From positions 1 to 49,728 of the forward strand of contig SHVQ01000019.1 of assembly GCA_009694195.1 (NCBI GenBank): 49,728 bases of DNA, read 5' to 3'. Positions 34,455 to 43,192 of the stretch are shown piece after piece. This DNA is from Rhodospirillales bacterium (lineage in GTDB: Bacteria; Pseudomonadota; Alphaproteobacteria; Rhodospirillales; SHVQ01). Both the position numbers and the translations under genes were made by a program. The notes below the pieces were generated by a model. It was given only the letters and a program-made list of their open reading frames with translations, ran no database searches and was not told the origin of the DNA. Numbering within the stretch: the stretch's first letter is position 1; each line of letters opens with the position of its first letter.

Positions 34455-35651
34455 CTACTCGGCCGCGGCCGGAACCTGAGCCTCCGCGCGCTTCGCCGGC
34501 AGCAGAAGCGAGAGGAGGAAGCCCAGCGCGGACAATCCCGCGAGCAGCATGAACAGCCAGTAGAAGCCGCCCGTGTGGTTGTAGATCGTGCCTTCCAGCA
34601 GCACGCCCAGGCTGCTCAATCCGATGCTGAGGACGAACTTGAGACCGAACGCGAGGCCGCGCCAGCGGCTCGGCGAGTAGCGGGCGACGAGGACGGCTTC
34701 CGCCGGCAACACCGCGATGTTGACGAAGACCATGCCGGCGATGACGGCGATGAAGGGTACGCCGGTAAACGTCGCCGCGGCGCTCAAGAAGGCGATCTGC
34801 AGGAGGAAGCAGGTCGCGTAGACGATCTTCGGCGCGACGCGGTCGACGAGATAGCCGCCGGCGAGCTGCATGAACCCGGCGATGAGGAAGATGGTGCCGA
34901 TGATGACGGAGATGCCGAACACGCCCTCGCCTTCCGGCGCCCAGCGCTCGGTGAAGAGCTTCGGCATGGCGGGGAGCGTCGAGTTTTCGACCAGGGAGAC
35001 GCAGATCATCGTGAACGAGAGGAGGACGAAGGCGCGGACCATGTCGCTCCGCCCCGTAGGCGCCTCGGGCGCCCGGTCGACTTTCGGCTCGACGATGTCG
35101 CCCTTCGCCAGCAACGCCCAGAAGACGAGACCGGTCGCCGCGACCACGACGCCGGGGACGATGAAGGCCCAGCGCCAGCCGGCGAACTCGGTCAACGCGC
35201 CCGCGATCATCGTGGCGCTCCCGATGCCGAAACCGCCGAAGATCCCGTTGACGCCGACGGCCATGCCGCGGTTGACGGCGTTGCGGACCACCCAGGCGAT
35301 GCCGACCGGGTGATAGATGGATGCGAACGTGCCGGTGACCGCGAGCCAGAGCGCGATGCCCAAGGGCGTCGTCGCGGTCCCCGTCATCGCCATCGCCGCA
35401 CCGGTGCCGAGGAAAAAGATCACCATCATGCCGGTCATGCTCCAGCGGTCGCCGAGCCAGCCCGCGAGCGGAGCGCCGAGCCCGAACATCAGGCTGCCGG
35501 CGATCACAAGGGTGATCACGTCGCCGTGGCTCAGTCCCAGCTCGCTCTCCAGCGCGAGCGCCACGACGAAGAACATCGGCGCGAACAGGTGCGAGAAGCT
35601 GTGGGCGGCACACGCGAAGCCGAACGAGAGGCGGGCGGAGATGGGCGACAT
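34455..35651 (-). CDS. MFS transporter, paralogue 1 (Fsr-like)
   Basis: 398 residues and about 12 hydrophobic segments. The loop between helices 2 and 3 reads GAPLAGWLGDRWSMTGMMV, and FASIYHPVGIAWVVRNAVNR resembles the fosmidomycin-resistance branch of the superfamily. N-terminal half MSPISARLSFGFACAAHSFS aligns visibly with the gene at 36123. Substrate unknown. It is divergent from the Tat-type protein at 35808, with a family-A repeat between them. Confidence 0.9.
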   Translation of the reverse strand: MSPISARLSFGFACAAHSFSHLFAPMFFVVALALESELGLSHGDVITLVIAGSLMFGLGAPLAGWLGDRWSMTGMMVIFFLGTGAAMAMTGTATTPLGIALWLAVTGTFASIYHPVGIAWVVRNAVNRGMAVGVNGIFGGFGIGSATMIAGALTEFAGWRWAFIVPGVVVAATGLVFWALLAKGDIVEPKVDRAPEAPTGRSDMVRAFVLLSFTMICVSLVENSTLPAMPKLFTERWAPEGEGVFGISVIIGTIFLIAGFMQLAGGYLVDRVAPKIVYATCFLLQIAFLSAAATFTGVPFIAVIAGMVFVNIAVLPAEAVLVARYSPSRWRGLAFGLKFVLSIGLSSLGVLLEGTIYNHTGGFYWLFMLLAGLSALGFLLSLLLPAKRAEAQVPAAAE

Positions 35652-35735
35652 GCGGATTCAGCGGCGTGGGAAACGGGAGCGCGATTATGCGCCAAGCGCG
35701 CGCGTTTGCAACCGGCGTGGCCTTGGTATTAGTCT

Positions 35736-35797
35736 CGTCATGCCCGCGCTTGACGCGGGCATCCACGTGGATCGCCGGGTCAAGCCCGGCGATGACG
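35736..35797. repeat. Palindromic intergenic repeat, family A (copy 4, compact)
   Basis: CGTCATGCCCGCGCTTGACG opens and CCCGGCGATGACG closes the element; it lacks the longer central spacer of copies 2 and 3. It ends 10 bases before the start codon of the Tat-type protein, so that gene's leader is largely made of repeat. Confidence 0.82.
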
Positions 35798-35807
35798 AAA
35801 GAAGGGA

Positions 35808-36116
35808 ATGATCACCCGTCGGTCGCTCATCCGCCGCATCGCGGGGTTCTTGCCGGCCCTCGCCGCCTCTCTATGCGCTGGACGCGACGGCCACGCGGCG
35901 ACCTTCTCGGCGACCGACCGCCGCTGCGCCACGTGCGACTTCTGGCGCGGCAAACGGAAGCTCAGCGCGGATGGAAAACGCATCATCGTCCCGGACGACG
36001 AGCGCGGTTTTTGCACCAACGGCCAAAGCCCGCTGTCCGGCAAGGTCGCCTTCCCGGGTCAGGTTTATCCGGACGGCCACAAGACGTGGCGGCAGATCAC
36101 GAGCTTCGGGAACTGA
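35808..36116 (+). CDS. Small exported cysteine protein with Tat-like signal
   Basis: 102 residues. N-terminal MITRRSLIRRIAGFLPALAA has a twin arginine (RR at 4-5) and hydrophobic region; cleavage is probably near residue 30. The mature part has three cysteines in RRCATCDFWRG (C40, C43) and GFCTNGQSPLSG (C69), a layout like small iron-sulphur or metal-binding periplasmic proteins, but with one ligand fewer than a HiPIP. GAAGGGA precedes the ATG. No named family recognised. It lies between two paralogous transporters. Confidence 0.72.
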   Translation: MITRRSLIRRIAGFLPALAASLCAGRDGHAATFSATDRRCATCDFWRGKRKLSADGKRIIVPDDERGFCTNGQSPLSGKVAFPGQVYPDGHKTWRQITSFGN

Positions 36117-36122
36117 GCGGCG

Positions 36123-37316
36123 CTACTCGGCCGGCGCGGGAACGCGCGCGGCGCCGCGGCCGGGAAGCCACAACCCGCTGACCCAGCCCGCGACCGCGAA
36201 GCCGGCCATGACGACGAACAGCCAGTAGAAGCCGCCGGTCAGATCGTAGAGGGTCCCTTCCATGACCACGCCGAGTCCGGCCAAGCCGAAGCTCAAGATG
36301 AACTTGAGGCCGAAGGCGAGGCCGCGCCAGCGCCTGGGCGAATAGCGGGTGACGAGCACGTTCTCGGCCGGCCCAGAGACGATGTTGAAGACCACCATCC
36401 CGAGCACGAGGGCGGCAAGCGGCGCGCCCGCGGTTACGGCCACGAGCAATAGGATCGGCACCTGGGCGAGAAACGACCAGACGTAAACGTTGCGGGCATC
36501 GAAGCGGTCGATGAGCAGGCCCGCGATCAGCTGCATGAAGCCGGCGATGAAATAGACCCCGGCGACGGTCGCCGAGACGCCGAGCACGCCCACGTCGCCC
36601 AGGCGCTCGGAGAACAGCTTCGGCAGCGCCGGCTGGGTCGCACTGTAAATCATGCCCGCGCAGAACATGGTGAAGGAGAGCGCGACGAAGGCGCGCACCA
36701 TGTCGTCCCGCGAGGCGGGCTTGGTGGCGACGCGGTCGGCGCGCGGCTCGACGATCAGGCCCCTGACGACAACAGCCAAGAACGCGGCGCCGATCGCGGC
36801 CACCACGGCGCCCGGGACGATGAACGCCGCCCGCCAGCTCCAGGCGGCGATCAGGGCGCCGGCGCCGAGCGCCGCGATCGCGTTACCGAGGCTCCCGAAG
36901 ATGGCGTTGATGCCGAAGGCTGTGCCCTGCTTGACGGCGTTGCTCGCCACCCAGGCGAAGCCGACCGGATGATAGATCGAGGCGAACAATCCGGTAACGG
37001 CGAGCCAGAGAGCGATCGCGAGCGGAGTCTCGGCAAATCCCGTCGCCACCATCGCGCCGCCCGTCCCGAAGAAGAAGACGACCATCATGCCGGTCGCCCG
37101 CCAGCGGTCGCCGAGCCAGCCCGCGAGCGGCGCGCCGGCGCCCATCAACACGTTGCCGGCGACGATAAGCGCGATCGCCTCGCCGTGGGTCATCCCAAGC
37201 TCGGGCTCGAGGGCGAGGACGGCCACGTAGAAGATCGGCTGGAACAGGTGCGACGATGCGTGGCCGAGGCAAGAGAAGGCGAGAGACAGCCGGGCGGAGA
37301 CGAGGGACATTCCCAC
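36123..37316 (-). CDS. MFS transporter, paralogue 2 (Fsr-like)
   Basis: 397 residues, about 12 hydrophobic segments. Many stretches coincide with the transporter at 34455: GAPLAGWLGDRWRATGMMVV, WLAVTGLFASIYHPVG, then FIVPGAVVAAIG, and the late RYSPRRWRGLAFGLKF. The start may be at the first or third codon (MGMSL). It is convergent with the Tat-type protein, 6 bases apart. The duplication left one copy on each side of that small gene. Confidence 0.9.
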   Translation of the reverse strand: MGMSLVSARLSLAFSCLGHASSHLFQPIFYVAVLALEPELGMTHGEAIALIVAGNVLMGAGAPLAGWLGDRWRATGMMVVFFFGTGGAMVATGFAETPLAIALWLAVTGLFASIYHPVGFAWVASNAVKQGTAFGINAIFGSLGNAIAALGAGALIAAWSWRAAFIVPGAVVAAIGAAFLAVVVRGLIVEPRADRVATKPASRDDMVRAFVALSFTMFCAGMIYSATQPALPKLFSERLGDVGVLGVSATVAGVYFIAGFMQLIAGLLIDRFDARNVYVWSFLAQVPILLLVAVTAGAPLAALVLGMVVFNIVSGPAENVLVTRYSPRRWRGLAFGLKFILSFGLAGLGVVMEGTLYDLTGGFYWLFVVMAGFAVAGWVSGLWLPGRGAARVPAPAE

Positions 37317-37323
37317 GAGCCTG

Positions 37324-37348
37324 AAAACAAAACCGGCCCCGCGGCCGG
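37324..37348 (-). terminator. Intrinsic terminator after the YHS-domain gene
   Basis: On the minus strand the stem CCGGCC-GCGG-GGCCGG (37333-37348) is followed by TTTTGTTTT, a textbook intrinsic terminator. It follows the YHS gene at a distance of about 65 bases and lies just before the MFS start, so it isolates the transporter. Confidence 0.75.
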
Positions 37349-37413
37349 ATTCGCCCTACCGTGCCATCCCGGCGCGAACGGCGCAAGCGGGCATCCTGGC
37401 GGCGGGAATTCCC

Positions 37414-37884
37414 CTACTCCGCCAGTTTCTTCGCGAGCCCCGGCCAGTTGGCGTCGCCCTTGGCGACGTTGCCGGGCACGTCCTTCGCCCAGTTCTCCTG
37501 CACGTTCTTCGAGTAGTTGAGGTAGAGCTTGCCGTCGACCACGCGCCAGGCGTCGGGGTCGGTGGAGGCCGTGTAGTTGCGCGAGACCGCCCAGGCGCAG
37601 TAGCCGCCGTACCGGGGCGCGTATTTCTCCGGCGTGGCGGCGAACGCGTCGCGGTTGGCCGCGGTCGCGAAGCGCCAGGTGGCGCCTTTCCACGTGTGCT
37701 GGAACTCAGGTCTCCCTTTCACGGGCTTGCTCTCGGTGAAATAGGCGACCGGATCGTAGCCGCGGATCGCGGCGCCGTCGGCGGCGAAGATCAGCTTGTC
37801 GGCGGCGAAGGCACCGGCGGGAGCGACAGCAAGGCCGAGAACGGCGAGAAGAACGAGAAGCCACCGAGAACGGAAGTGTTGCAT
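37414..37884 (-). CDS. YHS-domain exported protein
   Basis: 156 residues with a signal peptide (RSRWLLVLLAVLGLAVAPAG, cleavage near AFAA-D). The YHS domain reads IRGYDPVAYFTESKPVKGRP, then WRFATAANRDAFAATPEKYA, then YGGYCAWAVSRN; such domains are associated with metal binding. It is likely periplasmic. The XRE gene lies 12 bases upstream in the same direction, so the two may share a transcript. Confidence 0.88.
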   Translation of the reverse strand: MQHFRSRWLLVLLAVLGLAVAPAGAFAADKLIFAADGAAIRGYDPVAYFTESKPVKGRPEFQHTWKGATWRFATAANRDAFAATPEKYAPRYGGYCAWAVSRNYTASTDPDAWRVVDGKLYLNYSKNVQENWAKDVPGNVAKGDANWPGLAKKLAE

Positions 37885-37896
37885 GGCTTATTCCTT

Positions 37897-38226
37897 CTAT
37901 GCGGCCTCGACTCTGAGCCGGCCCTGCCGGCGCGTCCGCGGTTCGCGGATCAGAATCTCGACGTCACTGCCCAACGCCGTGAGCAGGCGCAGCAGCCGTT
38001 CCATCGAATAGTCGCGAAAGTCGCCTCTGAGGAGGCGCGACACATCAGGCTGCGAGAGGCCGAGCCGCTTGGCCGCTTGTACCTGCGTGAAGCCGCGGCT
38101 GCGCATGATCGCGTTGAGTCGGGCGACAAGCTCGGCTTTCAACAGCTGCGTATCGGCGTCGGGCCGTCCGAGATCGGCGAAAACGTTGCCTGACCCTCTC
38201 TCGATTTTGGTTTTGCCGCCTTTCAT
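37897..38226 (-). CDS. XRE-family helix-turn-helix antitoxin
   Basis: 109 residues. The DNA-binding unit is MRSRGFTQVQAAKRLGLSQP followed by DVSRLLRGDFRDYSMERLLRL, typical of the helix-turn-helix antitoxins that pair with Gp49/RelE-like toxins. Its start overlaps the end of the damaged toxin frame by 4 bases (ATGA), so it is the antitoxin of that locus. It appears intact, and should repress its own promoter. Confidence 0.88.
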   Translation of the reverse strand: MKGGKTKIERGSGNVFADLGRPDADTQLLKAELVARLNAIMRSRGFTQVQAAKRLGLSQPDVSRLLRGDFRDYSMERLLRLLTALGSDVEILIREPRTRRQGRLRVEAA

Positions 38227-38600
38227 TTTTTCAATCCTATGCCATAGGTTGCATCGTAATGCTGGGACGCCGCCTTCAATCGACGCTTGACCACTTCGAT
38301 ATCGGACTGCGGCGTTGAAATGCCCTTCCGGGACTTTTTTTGAAACGAATGCAAGACGTAGATTGCCTGCCGAAATCGGACCACGTACACGGTTCGATAG
38401 GTGTTTCTGTCAAAATCAGAGACGACCTCAAAGACACCGGAGCCAAACCCGGACAGCGATTTCGCGTCGCGATTCTTAAGCCCGATTTGAGCCTGATAGA
38501 GGGCAAAACCGATACGGTCCTGGACCTCTTTCGGGAAACGCCTTCAGGTCGTCCCGGCTCGACCCGACCCACGGAGCAGCCGAGACTTCCGTTCATCCAT
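38223..38600 (-). pseudogene. Gp49/RelE-like toxin with two compensating frame changes
   Basis: From the ATG at 38600 the frame reads MDERKSRLL, then must move one base to give WVGSSRDDLKAFP, and move back near 38529-38531 to give EVQDRIGFALYQAQIGLK, SLSGFGSGVFEVVSD, TYRTVYVVRF, QAIYVLHSFQKKSRKG and the end YGIGLKK. This is the phage-derived Gp49-like toxin family. Frame zero has a TGA at codon 19 between the two shifts; the total length is still 126 codons. Either a true null toxin with a surviving antitoxin, or two sequence errors. Confidence 0.78.
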
Positions 38601-38680
38601 AGGCGAATATGGTGTTTCCGCCATAGGAATTCAAGAAAAACGTTCCGTGCGGATGACGATAACCGCTGGCGGCGCCGCCA

Positions 38681-38913
38681 CTACCTTACGATGATGAACG
38701 AGATGGACACGCGGGCGAGCAGCGTTTCCAGGTCGATCGCCTTCGCGAGCTCGCCGCCTGGGAGAGCACGATCGCCCGCGCCCTCTCCCGCCGCAGAGCC
38801 TCGTACACCGCATCCGCGTCGGCGGGAGCGAGAGATTTGGGCTCGGATGGGCGGAATTTGTTCTTGGGCTTGGGCTTGGCCTTGGACTTCGTCGCGGACG
38901 CGCGTCTCGGCAT
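38681..38913 (-). pseudogene. Small lysine-rich gene with a probable frameshift
   Basis: GGAAGG precedes the ATG at 38913. The first ~52 residues are hydrophilic (SKAKPKPKNKFRPSEPK, then DADAVYEALRRERARAIVLS). In that frame the rest turns Ser/Arg-rich, whereas the neighbouring frame continues with GELAKAIDLETLLARVSISF and closes at 38681. The 233-base span is not a multiple of three, which fits a one-base shift near 38755. Function unknown. The rest of 38601-39073 shows nothing else. Confidence 0.42.
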
Positions 38914-39073
38914 GGGATCGCCTTCCGTCTCGTACTTTGAATATTGGCCCGCGAGGGGCCGGCGGCCAGTATAGCGGCGCGCGAATGGGAGTCATACGTG
39001 CCCATTGACGAAGCCGCGCCGACGCCATAAACCCCCTCCGACAAAACACAATGGATGCGGAGGAAAACATCTC

Positions 39074-40060
39074 ATGGCACGAAAAGAACGGATCAACTTG
39101 CCGCACGTCGGAATCGCGAGCTTTTGCAGGTTCCCGATTTGCGAGGACCTGGACAAGCTCGACGCCGACATCGCCATCCTGGGCTTCCCGTTCGACGAAG
39201 GCTCCAACTTCCGCTCCGGAAGCCGCCTCGGCCCGCGCAAGATCCGCGAAATGTCGCTCCGTTTCTCGTATCCGCGCGGCCGCAAGACCGGTTATTTCGA
39301 CATCGAGACCGGCCGAGACATATTGACCGAGCAGATCAAGGCGAACCGCATCTGGGACTGCGGCGACGTCGACATCATCTACACGAAGCCGATGGAGACC
39401 TATCAGAACGCGACCGACGACGTGGCGACCATCCTCTCGCGCGGTGCGTTCCCGGTGGTGTTCGGCGGCGATCACTCCATCAGCTTCCCGCTCATCCGCG
39501 CCTATGGCAACGAGCCCATGGACCTCGTGATGGTCGACGGGCACCTCGACTTCACCCACGATACGCTCGGCGTGACGCATGCGAACGGCATGCCGTTCCG
39601 CCGCGCGTCCGAGCTCCCCAACGTGCGCAAGATCGTCCAGCTCGGCATCCGCGGCATCCGCAACTCGCGCCAGTACTACGACGACGCCAAGAAGCACGGG
39701 AACTTCATCTTCACGGCGCGCGAAATCCGCCGGCGCGGCATCGTCGAGTGCCTGAAGGACGTGGGCGAGCTGCAGAACGTCTACTACTCGATCGACGTCG
39801 ACGGCATCGATCCCTCGATCGCGCCCGGCTGCTCCGGCACCGAGCCCGGCGGGATGAACTACTTCGAGCTGCTCGATAGCTTCGAGTACATCTGCAACAA
39901 TTCGACCGTCACCGGCTTCGACGTGGCGGAGGTGAACCCCTATCTCGACGTCGCCGACATGACGTCGAGCCTGGCCGCCATGCTGGCGATCCAGTTCTTA
40001 GGGTTTGCCACCGCGTCCCCCACCTGGAAGAAGCGGAAGCTGATCCCCAGGAAGGCGTAG
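39074..40060 (+). CDS. Arginase/agmatinase family (ureohydrolase) protein
   Basis: 328 residues with the ureohydrolase fold. Manganese ligands: GGDHSISFP, then MVDGHLDFTHD in place of the usual D-A-H-x-D, and SIDVDGIDPSIAPG near the C-terminus, with GFDVAEVNPYLD. This is the agmatinase/guanidinobutyrase/formiminoglutamase group; the GH for AH change sits in the metal loop. The ATG at 39074, after GGAGGA, is chosen over an upstream frame start at 39005. Which guanidino compound it hydrolyses is not evident. Confidence 0.9.
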   Translation: MARKERINLPHVGIASFCRFPICEDLDKLDADIAILGFPFDEGSNFRSGSRLGPRKIREMSLRFSYPRGRKTGYFDIETGRDILTEQIKANRIWDCGDVDIIYTKPMETYQNATDDVATILSRGAFPVVFGGDHSISFPLIRAYGNEPMDLVMVDGHLDFTHDTLGVTHANGMPFRRASELPNVRKIVQLGIRGIRNSRQYYDDAKKHGNFIFTAREIRRRGIVECLKDVGELQNVYYSIDVDGIDPSIAPGCSGTEPGGMNYFELLDSFEYICNNSTVTGFDVAEVNPYLDVADMTSSLAAMLAIQFLGFATASPTWKKRKLIPRKA

Positions 40061-40079
40061 GGCGGGGAACTCACCCCTT

Positions 40080-40152
40080 CGTCATCGCCGGGCTTGACCC
40101 GGCGATCCATTCCTTTAGCGCGTAGATGACCGGGACAAGCCCGGTCATGACG
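40080..40152. repeat. Palindromic intergenic repeat, family A (copy 5), shared with a stop codon
   Basis: CGTCATCGCCGGGCTTGACC opens and ACAAGCCCGGTCATGACG closes the element. Its last 8 bases are also the end of the monooxygenase gene: the final serine and the TGA stop are read from repeat sequence on the minus strand. Confidence 0.83.
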
Positions 40153-41722
40153 ACGTTGGGAGCAGCGTCACCCGCTCGTCCAGGTAACGGGCGAGCGCGC
40201 CCGCATCGAGGCGCGCGCCCGCGAGCCCGACGTGGCCGTCCGGCCGCAGAAGATAGAACGAGGGCTTCGGGATTCCCACGCGGGCAAGCTCCCGATCGTT
40301 GGCCGGGCTGTCCGGCACCACGTGCGTGCGTATCAGGCCGCCGCGATCGGCGAGGCCGCCGGACGGCAGCGACGGCCCGATCACGACGAGATTGAAGCGC
40401 ATATCGTCGAGCCGGGCGAAAAAATCCTCGGGCGCACCGTCAGGCGCGAATTTGAGCCTGAGCCACGGGAAGCGGTCGCCCGGACGCGGCTCGCTCTCCG
40501 ACAGATCGGCGAGCGCCTGCGAGAGCGGGCTCTCGGGATAGCGGATGCCGATTTGCGAGATCGTGCGAAACGCGAGCTTGCGCGTGACATCGCGGCTCAT
40601 GGCGAACTTGAGGATCAGGGGGAAAAGCCGCGTGCGGAAGATCCCGGCGAGCCAACGGTCGGAGACGAGGGGCGTGAACGCGCGGTCGGTCGTCTTGAGC
40701 AGCCGCTCGGCCACGGGAACCCGCTCGGCTCCGTAGGTTTCGAGCAGCCGCGCGTCCGCCCGCCCGGACGCAACGATCGCGAGCTTCCACGCGAGATTGT
40801 AGGCGTCCTGCAGCCCGGTGTTCATCCCCTGCGCGCCGACCGGGCTGTGGATGTGCGCCGCGTCGCCGAGAAGGAAGCAACGGCGTTCCTGGAACCGCTC
40901 GGCCCGCCGGTGATGGATGCGGTAGGTCGAGAACCAGGTGCACTCCTGGAACCGGAGTGCTGCGCCCACATTCTCCCCGGCATAAGGGACGAGCGTATCG
41001 AAGTCGAGATCGTCGCGGCCGCGGAGATGCGGCGGCATGATCCCGACCACCCGCCAGTGATCGGCCCCACGCATGGGGAAGAACACGTGGAACCCGCCGC
41101 GCCAGAGATAGACATTGAGCTCGTTCGGCACCATCGGCCCGGTCGCCCGGGTGTCGGCGACGAAGAACACGTGCTCGTAAGGCGCGCCGGGAAAGCCGAT
41201 GTTGCAGAGGTGCCTGACCGCGCTGTGGGGGCCGTCGCATCCCCCGACCCAGCCGGCTTCGACCTCGAACGTCGTGCCGTCGGCCCGCTTGAGCGTGGCG
41301 GTGACGCGCGCCGGGGTTTGCGCGAGGCCGACGAGTTCCGTATTCCACTGCACGTCCACGCCATGCTTGCGTAATTCCTCGCCGAGAAGCTTCTCGTTGT
41401 CGTCCTGGCCGAGGATCAGGAGAAACGGGTACGGGCTGAGATCGCGCCCGATGTCGCCGAGCGGGACGCGCGCCATCTTACGGCCGGCGACCCACATGTT
41501 GGCGCCGGTCGCGCGCCGGCCGAGCGCGAGCGCCCGGCCGATGATCCCCATGCGGGCGTAGATTTCGAGGGTGCGCGCTTGAACGCCGAGCGCCTTCGTC
41601 CGGATCGACGGGCCGGGGTTGCGCTCCACGATCATCGGGCGGACACCGCGCCGCGCGAGCTGATTGGCAAGCATCAGCCCGGTCGGGCCCGCGCCGACGA
41701 TGAGGACGGGGGTGGTGTCCAC
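40145..41722 (-). CDS. FAD-dependent aromatic monooxygenase (PheA/TfdB-like)
   Basis: 525 residues. FAD-binding motif LIVGAGPTGLMLANQLARRG at the N-terminus; GCDGPHSAVR in the middle; GDAAHIHSPVGAQGMNTGLQ then DAYNLAWKL near residue 300; a C-terminal thioredoxin-like tail (FYLLRPDGHVGLAGARL). This is the class A flavin hydroxylase layout, as in phenol hydroxylases and pentachlorophenol monooxygenase. It hydroxylates an aromatic ring with NAD(P)H and oxygen. No ring-cleavage gene is near, so the substrate is unknown. Confidence 0.9.
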   Translation of the reverse strand: MDTTPVLIVGAGPTGLMLANQLARRGVRPMIVERNPGPSIRTKALGVQARTLEIYARMGIIGRALALGRRATGANMWVAGRKMARVPLGDIGRDLSPYPFLLILGQDDNEKLLGEELRKHGVDVQWNTELVGLAQTPARVTATLKRADGTTFEVEAGWVGGCDGPHSAVRHLCNIGFPGAPYEHVFFVADTRATGPMVPNELNVYLWRGGFHVFFPMRGADHWRVVGIMPPHLRGRDDLDFDTLVPYAGENVGAALRFQECTWFSTYRIHHRRAERFQERRCFLLGDAAHIHSPVGAQGMNTGLQDAYNLAWKLAIVASGRADARLLETYGAERVPVAERLLKTTDRAFTPLVSDRWLAGIFRTRLFPLILKFAMSRDVTRKLAFRTISQIGIRYPESPLSQALADLSESEPRPGDRFPWLRLKFAPDGAPEDFFARLDDMRFNLVVIGPSLPSGGLADRGGLIRTHVVPDSPANDRELARVGIPKPSFYLLRPDGHVGLAGARLDAGALARYLDERVTLLPTSS

Positions 41723-41734
41723 GGGTCCCTTTCG

Positions 41735-41842
41735 CGTCGTTCCCGCGAAAGCGGGAACCCAGTCTTACGTAAGTGCTGGACCCCCGCGGAAGGGGGCCTC
41801 TTGCGGGGGATTCCCCCGCAGACCCCTGGCGCGGGGGTGACG
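41735..41842. repeat. Palindromic intergenic repeat, family B (long form)
   Basis: Opens CGTCGTTCCCGCGAAAGCGG, has the core TTGCGGGGGATTCCCCCGCA and closes GCGCGGGGGTGACG. The core recurs at 22348 and, less exactly, at 29190 and 44420. No gene lies here. Confidence 0.8.
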
Positions 41843-41850
41843 AGATGCCG

Positions 41851-41887
41851 AAAACGGAAAGGCCCGGCAGCTTACGGCCGCCGGGCC
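41851..41887 (-). terminator. Intrinsic terminator after livK
   Basis: On the minus strand the stem GGCCCGGC / GCCGGGCC (41861-41887, 11-base loop) is followed by TTTCCGTTTT. It lies 26 bases after the livK stop and should end the transcript there. Confidence 0.75.
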
Positions 41888-41912
41888 CCCGCAAACCGTA
41901 CGACGTTCGCGC

Positions 41913-43031
41913 TTACTTTATCTGCGTGTACTTGCCGTCCTTGCCCCAGACGTACCAGACGTAGTTCGAGTTCTTCACGTCGCCCTTGTCGTCATAGATC
42001 AGCTTGCCGATGACCGTATCGAACGTCTTGCCGTGGATTTGCGCGGCAACTTTCTTGGCGTCGGTCGAGTTCGCCTTCTTCACCGCCTCGATCCAGACCT
42101 GGAACGCGGCATAGGTGTAGAGGGTGTAGCCCTCGGGCGTGTACTTATCTTTCTTGAAGTTCTCGACGACGGCCTTGGCCGTCGGCTCGGCCATCGGGTC
42201 CGGCGCGAAGGTCATGAGAACGCCCGCGCCCGCCGGCCCGGAGATCTTCCAGAACTCCTCGGTGACGATGGCGTCTTCGCTGACGAACTGCGCGTTGAAG
42301 CCTTGCTCGCGAGCCTGCTTCACCATCAGTCCGAGCTCGGTGTGGTAAGTGCCGACATAGACCACGTCGATCGCCTGTGCCTTCATCTTGCTGATGATGG
42401 CGGTGAAGTCCTTGTCGCCTTTCGAGAACGCATCCCACAGCGTCTCCTTGCCGCCGGCCGCGTTGTAGTTCTTCTTGGTCTCCTCGGCGATGCCCTGGCC
42501 GTAGGCCGACTTGTCGTGCAGGATCGCGATCTTCTTGCCCTTGTACTTGTCGGCCAGGAACTTGCCGGCGACGACGCCCTGGATGTCGTCACGGCCGCAG
42601 GTGCGCGCAACCGTCGTCCACTTCTTCGCCTTCGCTTCGTCGGTCAGCCGCGGGTTGGTCGAGGCCGGCGTGATCTGCATCACGTTGTTCTCGACGTAGA
42701 CGGCCGAGGCCGGGATCGACACGCCCGAGCAATAGTGGCCGGCGACGAACACGACTTTCTTCTGCACGAAAGAGTTGGCGACCGGAAGGGCCTGCTTTGG
42801 CTCGCAGGCGTCATCGCCGATCTCCAGCTTCAACTTCTTGCCGAGCACGCCCCCGGCAGCGTTGATGTCCTTCACGGCCATCTCGGCGCCGCGCTTCATC
42901 TGCTCGCCGAAGGTGGCGTCGCCGCCGGTCATCGGACCGGCGACCGCGACAACGATATCCTGGGCCCACGCCGAGGCGGTTGCCAACGCGATGGCGACCG
43001 CGAAGGCCAGGAGCCCTGAAACCTTACGCAT
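41913..43031 (-). CDS. livK: Branched-chain amino acid ABC transporter substrate-binding protein
   Basis: 372 residues with a signal peptide ending near SAWAQ-D. The mature protein begins IVVAVAGPMTGGDATFGEQM and continues KRGAEMAVKDINAAGGVLGK, the classic LivK/LivJ opening; GHYCSGVSIPASAVY is the ligand loop, and the cysteine pair of family members is present (DDACEPKQ, GHYCSG). Periplasmic. It delivers Leu/Ile/Val-type or related ligands to LivHMGF. A 160-base gap without gene precedes it, so it may have its own promoter. Confidence 0.94.
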   Translation of the reverse strand: MRKVSGLLAFAVAIALATASAWAQDIVVAVAGPMTGGDATFGEQMKRGAEMAVKDINAAGGVLGKKLKLEIGDDACEPKQALPVANSFVQKKVVFVAGHYCSGVSIPASAVYVENNVMQITPASTNPRLTDEAKAKKWTTVARTCGRDDIQGVVAGKFLADKYKGKKIAILHDKSAYGQGIAEETKKNYNAAGGKETLWDAFSKGDKDFTAIISKMKAQAIDVVYVGTYHTELGLMVKQAREQGFNAQFVSEDAIVTEEFWKISGPAGAGVLMTFAPDPMAEPTAKAVVENFKKDKYTPEGYTLYTYAAFQVWIEAVKKANSTDAKKVAAQIHGKTFDTVIGKLIYDDKGDVKNSNYVWYVWGKDGKYTQIK

Positions 43032-43192
43032 GCTCGATTCTCCTCATGGGTTGCTCTTGTGCTGTTGACCGGGCATGGAAACCTGGGAAGCCTCCGAATA
43101 ACTGCCTGCCCGGCTGCGTAACAATGCCACACCCCGCCCCCGCCAGCAATGGCCGCCGGGCGCAAGGGAAGCCCCGCGAAACCGGCTGGAAT

